DNA from: Suilimivivens sp964458255
Lineage (GTDB): Bacteria > Bacillota > Clostridia > Lachnospirales > Lachnospiraceae
Reading direction: 5' to 3'
DNA: 64,000 nt
Assembly (NCBI GenBank): GCA_964458255.1
Contig: CAYWHY010000002.1
Coordinates: 1 to 64,000, forward strand
The notes beneath the pieces are model-generated. The model was not told the origin of the DNA. It worked only from the letters and a program-made list of their open reading frames with translations, and ran no database searches. Within the stretch, counting starts at the first letter, position 1. Each line of letters opens with the position of its first letter. Of this stretch, positions 59,204-64,000 are shown in pieces. The position numbers and the translations under genes were made by a program.

Positions 59204-59239
59204 GTTCCTATTAACAATTGATGAAAAAGGAGAAAAAAC

Positions 59240-60427
59240 ATGGAAAAAAGATTATTTACTTCCGAATCTGTAACCGAAGGACATCCTGACAAAGTCTGCG
59301 ATGCCATTTCCGATGCTATTTTAGACGCATGTATGGCACAGGACCCTATGAGTCGTGTTGCCTGTGAAACGGCATGCTGTACAGGCTTTGTATTAATTAC
59401 CGGTGAGATTACTACAAATGCATACGTTGATATGCAGAAAGTTGTTCGTGATACGGTAAAGGAAATCGGTTATACAAAAGCGGATTACAGGTTTGATGGT
59501 GACAGCTGTGCTGTATTTGTGGCAATTGATGAACAGTCTGCAGATATTGCCATGGGTGTTGACAAGGCGCTTGAAGCAAAAGAAAACAAAATGAGTGAAG
59601 AAGAAATTGAAGCAATCGGCGCGGGGGACCAGGGTATGATGTTTGGTTATGCAACCAATGAAACACCCGAATTTATGCCCTATCCGATTTCTCTGGCTCA
59701 TAAACTGGCATTACAGCTTACAAAGGTTCGTAAAGATGGTACTTTAACATATTTAAGACCTGATGGAAAGAGCCAGGTATCCGTAGAATATGATGAAAAC
59801 GGAAAGCCCCTTCGTCTTGAGGCGGTTGTACTTTCCACACAGCATGATCCTGATGTGACTCAGGAACAGATTCATGAAGACATTAAGAAGTATGTATTTG
59901 ACCCCATTTTGCCCAAAGAATTACTGGATGACAATACCAAATACTTTATTAACCCTACAGGCCGTTTTGTAATCGGCGGACCTCACGGAGATGCAGGCCT
60001 TACAGGACGTAAGATTATCGTAGATACTTACGGCGGATATGCCCGTCATGGCGGCGGTGCTTTCTCCGGTAAAGACTGTACAAAGGTTGACCGTAGTGCG
60101 GCTTATGCGGCACGTTACGTTGCCAAAAATATTGTGGCAGCAGGCATTGCTGATAAGTGTGAAATCCAGTTGTCTTATGCCATCGGTGTTGCACAGCCGA
60201 CTTCCGTTATGGTCGATACCTTCGGAACAGGTAAGATTTCTGATGAAAAACTGGTAGAAATTGTACGGGAAAACTTTGACCTTCGTCCGGCGGGCATTAT
60301 CAGAATGTTAGATCTTCGTCGTCCGATTTACAAGCAGACGGCAGCTTACGGTCATTTTGGACGTAACGATCTTGATCTTCCCTGGGAGAAACTTGATAAG
60401 GTTGATGATTTGAAGAAGTATTTATAA
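59240..60427 (+). CDS. metK: S-adenosylmethionine synthetase
   Basis: 395 residues, the standard MetK size. Motifs: SVTEGHPDKVCDAISDAILD (ATP/metal), GAGDQGMMFGYA (conserved loop), GPHGDAGLTGRKII (phosphate and potassium site) and GGGAFSGKDCTKVDRSAAY (Lys/Arg triphosphate site). It makes SAM from methionine and ATP. AAAAGGAG precedes ATG. The S-box element upstream gives feedback control. Confidence 0.97.
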   Translation: MEKRLFTSESVTEGHPDKVCDAISDAILDACMAQDPMSRVACETACCTGFVLITGEITTNAYVDMQKVVRDTVKEIGYTKADYRFDGDSCAVFVAIDEQSADIAMGVDKALEAKENKMSEEEIEAIGAGDQGMMFGYATNETPEFMPYPISLAHKLALQLTKVRKDGTLTYLRPDGKSQVSVEYDENGKPLRLEAVVLSTQHDPDVTQEQIHEDIKKYVFDPILPKELLDDNTKYFINPTGRFVIGGPHGDAGLTGRKIIVDTYGGYARHGGGAFSGKDCTKVDRSAAYAARYVAKNIVAAGIADKCEIQLSYAIGVAQPTSVMVDTFGTGKISDEKLVEIVRENFDLRPAGIIRMLDLRRPIYKQTAAYGHFGRNDLDLPWEKLDKVDDLKKYL

Positions 60428-60453
60428 TTGAGAATTTAAAAATGTTATTGAGA

Positions 60454-60490
60454 AAAAGACAGCTTAGACATTTTCAAAGCTGTCTTTTTT
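60454..60490 (+). terminator. Terminator after metK
   Basis: AAAAGACAGCTT / AAGCTGTCTTTT with an 11-base loop and a T-tail. Confidence 0.9.
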
Positions 60491-60537
60491 TGTTAAAATA
60501 CATTCATAGACAAAACATCAGAAAGCAGGAGGCTGTT

Positions 60538-63500
60538 ATGGCATTTGCACATCTTCATGTCCATACGGAATACAGTCTGTTGGACGGTTCCAACAAAATA
60601 AAAGAATATGTAAAGCGTGTTAAAGAGCTTGGCATGGATAGTGCAGCCATTACAGACCATGGTGTTATGTACGGCGTCATTGATTTTTATAAGGCATGTA
60701 AGGAAGAAGGAATCAGACCGATTTTGGGCTGCGAGGTTTATGTGGCACCTAATTCACGCTTTGATAAAGAACTGACCGGTGGTGATGACAGATATTACCA
60801 TCTTGTTTTGCTTGCGGAAAATAATACGGGATATGATAATCTGATGAAAATTGTCAGCCGTGGTTTTACAGAAGGCTATTACTATAAGCCCAGAGTGGAT
60901 ATGGAGATTTTAAATGAATTTCATGAGGGGATTATAGCACTCTCTGCCTGCCTTGCGGGAGAGGTGCAACGTTATATCCAAAAGGGACTCATTGACGAGG
61001 CAAAGAAGGCGGCACTTAAATACAGAGACTGCTTTGGAGAAGATAACTATTTCCTTGAAATGCAGGATCATGGATTACCGGAACAGAAAATGGTTAATAC
61101 AGCTCTGCTTCAGATGAGTAAGGAGCTGAATATCCCGCTTGTCGTTACCAATGATGTACATTATACCTATGCGGATGACGTGAAACCCCACGATATCCTG
61201 CTTTGTATTCAGACCGGCAAAAAGTTAGCGGACGAAGACAGAATGCGCTATGAGGGCGGACAGTATTACGTGAAAAGCGAAGAAGAAATGAAAGGGCTGT
61301 TTCCGTATGCATGGGAGGCTGTTGAAAATACGCAGAGAATTGCACAGCGGTGTAACGTCGAAATCGAATTTGGCGTTACCAAGCTGCCCCATTTCGATGT
61401 ACCGGAAGGCTATGATTCGTGGACTTATCTGAATAAGCTTTGTTATGACGGATTAAAGGAACGTTACGGTGAGGATATCAGTGCCCCTGCGGGAGATACC
61501 GGACTTACCTTGAAAGAGCGTCTTGACTATGAGCTGGATGTTATCAAAAACATGGGGTATGTGGACTATTTCCTGATTGTGTGGGATTTTATCAATTATG
61601 CCAAACAAAACGGCATTATGGTAGGACCGGGAAGAGGATCGGCTGCGGGAAGTATTGTAGCTTATACCCTGAAGATTACCAATATCGATCCTATCAGATA
61701 CAGCCTGCTGTTTGAACGTTTCCTTAATCCGGAGCGAGTATCCATGCCGGATATTGATATTGACTTCTGTTTTGAAAGAAGACAGGAAGTAATTGATTAT
61801 GTGGGACGTAAATACGGACAGGAAAAGGTAGTTCAGATTGTTACCTTCGGTACTCTGGCGGCAAAAGGTGTTATCCGTGATGTGGGACGTGTGATGGATT
61901 TGCCGTATGCGTATGTGGATTCACTGGCCAAGATGATTCCCAATGAACTGAATATTACCATTGAACGTGCGCTTCAGATTAATCCCGAGCTTCGCAAAAT
62001 GTATGAAAGCGATTCACAGGTAAAGGAATTAATTGATATGAGTAAGCGTCTTGAGGGACTTCCCAGACATACCTCCATGCACGCGGCGGGAGTGGTAATC
62101 TGTTCAAGACCGGCAGAGGAATTAGTGCCCTTATCAAGAGGTTCGGACGGTTCCATAACGACCCAGTTTACCATGACGACCATTGAGGAGCTGGGGCTTC
62201 TTAAAATGGACTTTTTGGGGCTTCGTACCCTTACGGTCATTCGTGATGCGGTTGCCATGATTGAAAAGAGCAAAGGCATTCACATTGATATTGACAATAT
62301 TGATTATGATGATAAAAAGGTGCTCGCTTCTTTGGGAACAGGAAAGACTGATGGTGTGTTCCAGTTAGAAAGCGGCGGCATGAAAAACTTTATGAAGGAA
62401 TTAAAGCCGGAAAACCTGGAAGATATTATTGCCGGTGTTTCTTTGTACCGTCCGGGTCCGATGGACTTTATTCCTAAGTATATTAAAGGAAAAAACAGTT
62501 CGGAACCGATTGTTTATTCCTGTCCGCAGCTTGAGCCGATTCTTTCACCTACTTACGGTTGTATCGTGTATCAGGAGCAGGTTATGCAGATTGTGCGTGA
62601 CCTTGGCGGTTATACACTGGGGCGAAGCGATTTGGTACGCCGTGCCATGAGCAAAAAGAAACAGTCTGTTATGGAAAAAGAGAGGGCAAACTTTATTTAT
62701 GGAAATTTAGAAGAAGGTGTGCCCGGATGTGTGGCTAACGGCATACCGGAAGAGGTTGCTTCTCAGATTTATGATGATATGATGGATTTTGCAAAATATG
62801 CGTTTAATAAGTCTCATGCGGCCTGTTATGCGGTGGTGGCTTATCAGACTGCCTATCTGAAATATTATTATCCCGTAGAGTTTATGGCAGCACTTATGAC
62901 ATCCGTGATTGACAATTCGGCTAAAGTGGCAGAATATATTATGACCTGCCGTAATATGGGTATTAAAATCCTTCCTCCCGATATTAATCAGGGTGAGAGC
63001 GGATTTTCCGTAAAAGACAATTCCATCCGTTATTCACTTACGGCGATAAAGAGCGTGGGAAGACCGGTGATTGAAGCTGTGGTAAAGGAGAGACAGGAAC
63101 GCGGCGAATTTACGAATTTGAAAGACTTTATCACCAGAATGGCGGATAAAGATGTAAACAAAAAGGCAATCGAAAACTTTATTAAGGCAGGAGCCTTTGA
63201 CAGCCTTCCCGGTACAAGAAAACAGTTTATGAGTGCCTATGTGCAGATGATGGAGCACATTGTACATGATAAGAAAAATAACATGGCAGGACAGATAAGT
63301 CTGTTTGATATTGTTTCCGAGGAGGAAAAGGAAGAGTTTGACGTAAAGCTTCCCGATGTAGGAGAGTACTCTAAGGAAATGCTCCTTGCTTTTGAAAAAG
63401 AAGTTCTTGGTGTTTATATCAGCGGCCATCCGTTAGAAGAATGGGAAGAACTTTGGAAAAAAGGAGTTACCAACACGACAGCGGATTTTGTACTTGAGGA

Positions 63501-64000
63501 AGAAAGCAAAGAAACCGTGGTAAAAGATAATGCGACGGCTGTGATTGGCGGCCTTATTGCAGATAAAAAAATCAAATACACCAAAAATGATAAGATTATG
63601 GCCTTTTTGCAGGTGGAGGACCTGTTAGGAACTGTGGAGGTGATTGTTTTTCCCAGAGATTACGAGAAAAACAGTGCGAAACTTGTAGAAGATAATAAGG
63701 TTTTTGTCCGGGGAAGGGTTTCTTTGGAGGAAGAAAGAGACGGTAAGCTTATCTGCGAAAGGATTACTTCTTTTGATGAAATTACCAAAAGATTATGGGT
63801 TAAATTTCCCACCATGGAAGAGTATGAGAAGAAGGCAGATGAACTGCTTACAATGTTGGCGGCTTCGGATGGCAGAGACAGTGTCGTTATTTATATTGAT
63901 GACCAAAAGCTCATGAAGAAGCTGCCTCCTAACCGCAATGTGAATGCAGACGAAAATTTGTGCCAAAAATTAAGCAGTATCTATGGCACGGAAAACATAA
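60538..64000 (+). CDS. dnaE: DNA polymerase III alpha subunit (DnaE), C-terminus outside window
   Basis: The frame is open for 1154 codons from ATG 60538 (CAGGAGG 7 nt upstream) to the window edge, and the DnaE family is about 1150-1170 residues, so only the last part is missing. The PHP domain starts HLHVHTEYSLLDGSN and has AAITDHGVMYGV. The polymerase active site is PDIDIDFCFERR at about residue 403. KQNGIMVGPGRGSAAGSIVA and the helix-hairpin/OB region (GGLIADKKIKYTKNDKI) follow. It replicates the chromosome alongside PolC in Bacillota. Confidence 0.95.
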   Translation, partial: MAFAHLHVHTEYSLLDGSNKIKEYVKRVKELGMDSAAITDHGVMYGVIDFYKACKEEGIRPILGCEVYVAPNSRFDKELTGGDDRYYHLVLLAENNTGYDNLMKIVSRGFTEGYYYKPRVDMEILNEFHEGIIALSACLAGEVQRYIQKGLIDEAKKAALKYRDCFGEDNYFLEMQDHGLPEQKMVNTALLQMSKELNIPLVVTNDVHYTYADDVKPHDILLCIQTGKKLADEDRMRYEGGQYYVKSEEEMKGLFPYAWEAVENTQRIAQRCNVEIEFGVTKLPHFDVPEGYDSWTYLNKLCYDGLKERYGEDISAPAGDTGLTLKERLDYELDVIKNMGYVDYFLIVWDFINYAKQNGIMVGPGRGSAAGSIVAYTLKITNIDPIRYSLLFERFLNPERVSMPDIDIDFCFERRQEVIDYVGRKYGQEKVVQIVTFGTLAAKGVIRDVGRVMDLPYAYVDSLAKMIPNELNITIERALQINPELRKMYESDSQVKELIDMSKRLEGLPRHTSMHAAGVVICSRPAEELVPLSRGSDGSITTQFTMTTIEELGLLKMDFLGLRTLTVIRDAVAMIEKSKGIHIDIDNIDYDDKKVLASLGTGKTDGVFQLESGGMKNFMKELKPENLEDIIAGVSLYRPGPMDFIPKYIKGKNSSEPIVYSCPQLEPILSPTYGCIVYQEQVMQIVRDLGGYTLGRSDLVRRAMSKKKQSVMEKERANFIYGNLEEGVPGCVANGIPEEVASQIYDDMMDFAKYAFNKSHAACYAVVAYQTAYLKYYYPVEFMAALMTSVIDNSAKVAEYIMTCRNMGIKILPPDINQGESGFSVKDNSIRYSLTAIKSVGRPVIEAVVKERQERGEFTNLKDFITRMADKDVNKKAIENFIKAGAFDSLPGTRKQFMSAYVQMMEHIVHDKKNNMAGQISLFDIVSEEEKEEFDVKLPDVGEYSKEMLLAFEKEVLGVYISGHPLEEWEELWKKGVTNTTADFVLEEESKETVVKDNATAVIGGLIADKKIKYTKNDKIMAFLQVEDLLGTVEVIVFPRDYEKNSAKLVEDNKVFVRGRVSLEEERDGKLICERITSFDEITKRLWVKFPTMEEYEKKADELLTMLAASDGRDSVVIYIDDQKLMKKLPPNRNVNADENLCQKLSSIYGTENI

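Overview
The window looks like a chromosome segment of an anaerobic Bacillota in the class Clostridia, most likely a Lachnospiraceae. The evidence is moderately AT-rich DNA, strong AGGAGG-type ribosome binding sites, a SAM-I riboswitch before metK, a secretin-free type IV pilus operon, a TxpA-like type I toxin, LytTR/GHKL regulators and a clostridial DnaE. I cannot name the genus from sequence alone. No tRNA, rRNA or CRISPR array was seen.

Layout. Positions 1-5.2 kb are an accessory, decaying island. It holds a helix-turn-helix fragment fused out of frame to the C-terminal part of a HerA-type ATPase, an AlbA_2/ATPase regulator, a gene-free stretch with two helically phased motif arrays and a MITE-like element, an unknown gene, a decayed XRE regulator, a small membrane protein overlapping a tiny LysM protein, and a complete type I toxin-antitoxin locus. 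From 5.3 to 8.5 kb come a chemoreceptor, a small coiled-coil protein and a signal peptidase I.

From 8.8 to about 30 kb lies a single-direction type IV pilus operon: pilB, pilC, major pilin, prepilin peptidase, a PilM-PilN fusion, PilO, four pilin-like minor proteins, a 1930-residue DUF5057-type protein with repeat stalk and calcium-loop motifs, a lipoprotein, and an MBOAT/DHHW O-acetylation pair. The order (minor pilins, then one very large secreted protein) parallels fimU-pilV-pilW-pilX-pilY1 of Gram-negative pili, which suggests the giant protein is the pilus-tip adhesin. No pilT retraction ATPase is in the window.

From 30 to 33.3 kb are housekeeping or orphan genes (SNF transporter, HIT protein, CofE-like ligase). 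From 33.3 to 35.4 kb is a regulatory trio: LytTR response regulator, XRE regulator and a soluble GHKL kinase. It lies directly before an exopolysaccharide cluster (35.5-47.7 kb) with a polyprenyl-phosphate glycosyltransferase, a priming phosphoglycosyltransferase, a Wzz-like protein, an EpsG-like polymerase, six GT2/GT4 transferases and a GT-C enzyme. Nucleotide-sugar genes follow: a PseB-like dehydratase at 47.8 kb and galE at 50.0 kb.

From 51 kb to the end the content is mostly core: a hemolysin III family protein, a small alarmone synthetase, a hendecad-repeat membrane protein, a flavin reductase, an M23 endopeptidase with LysM and G5, murA, an HD-GYP phosphodiesterase, riboswitch-controlled metK, and dnaE running off the right edge.
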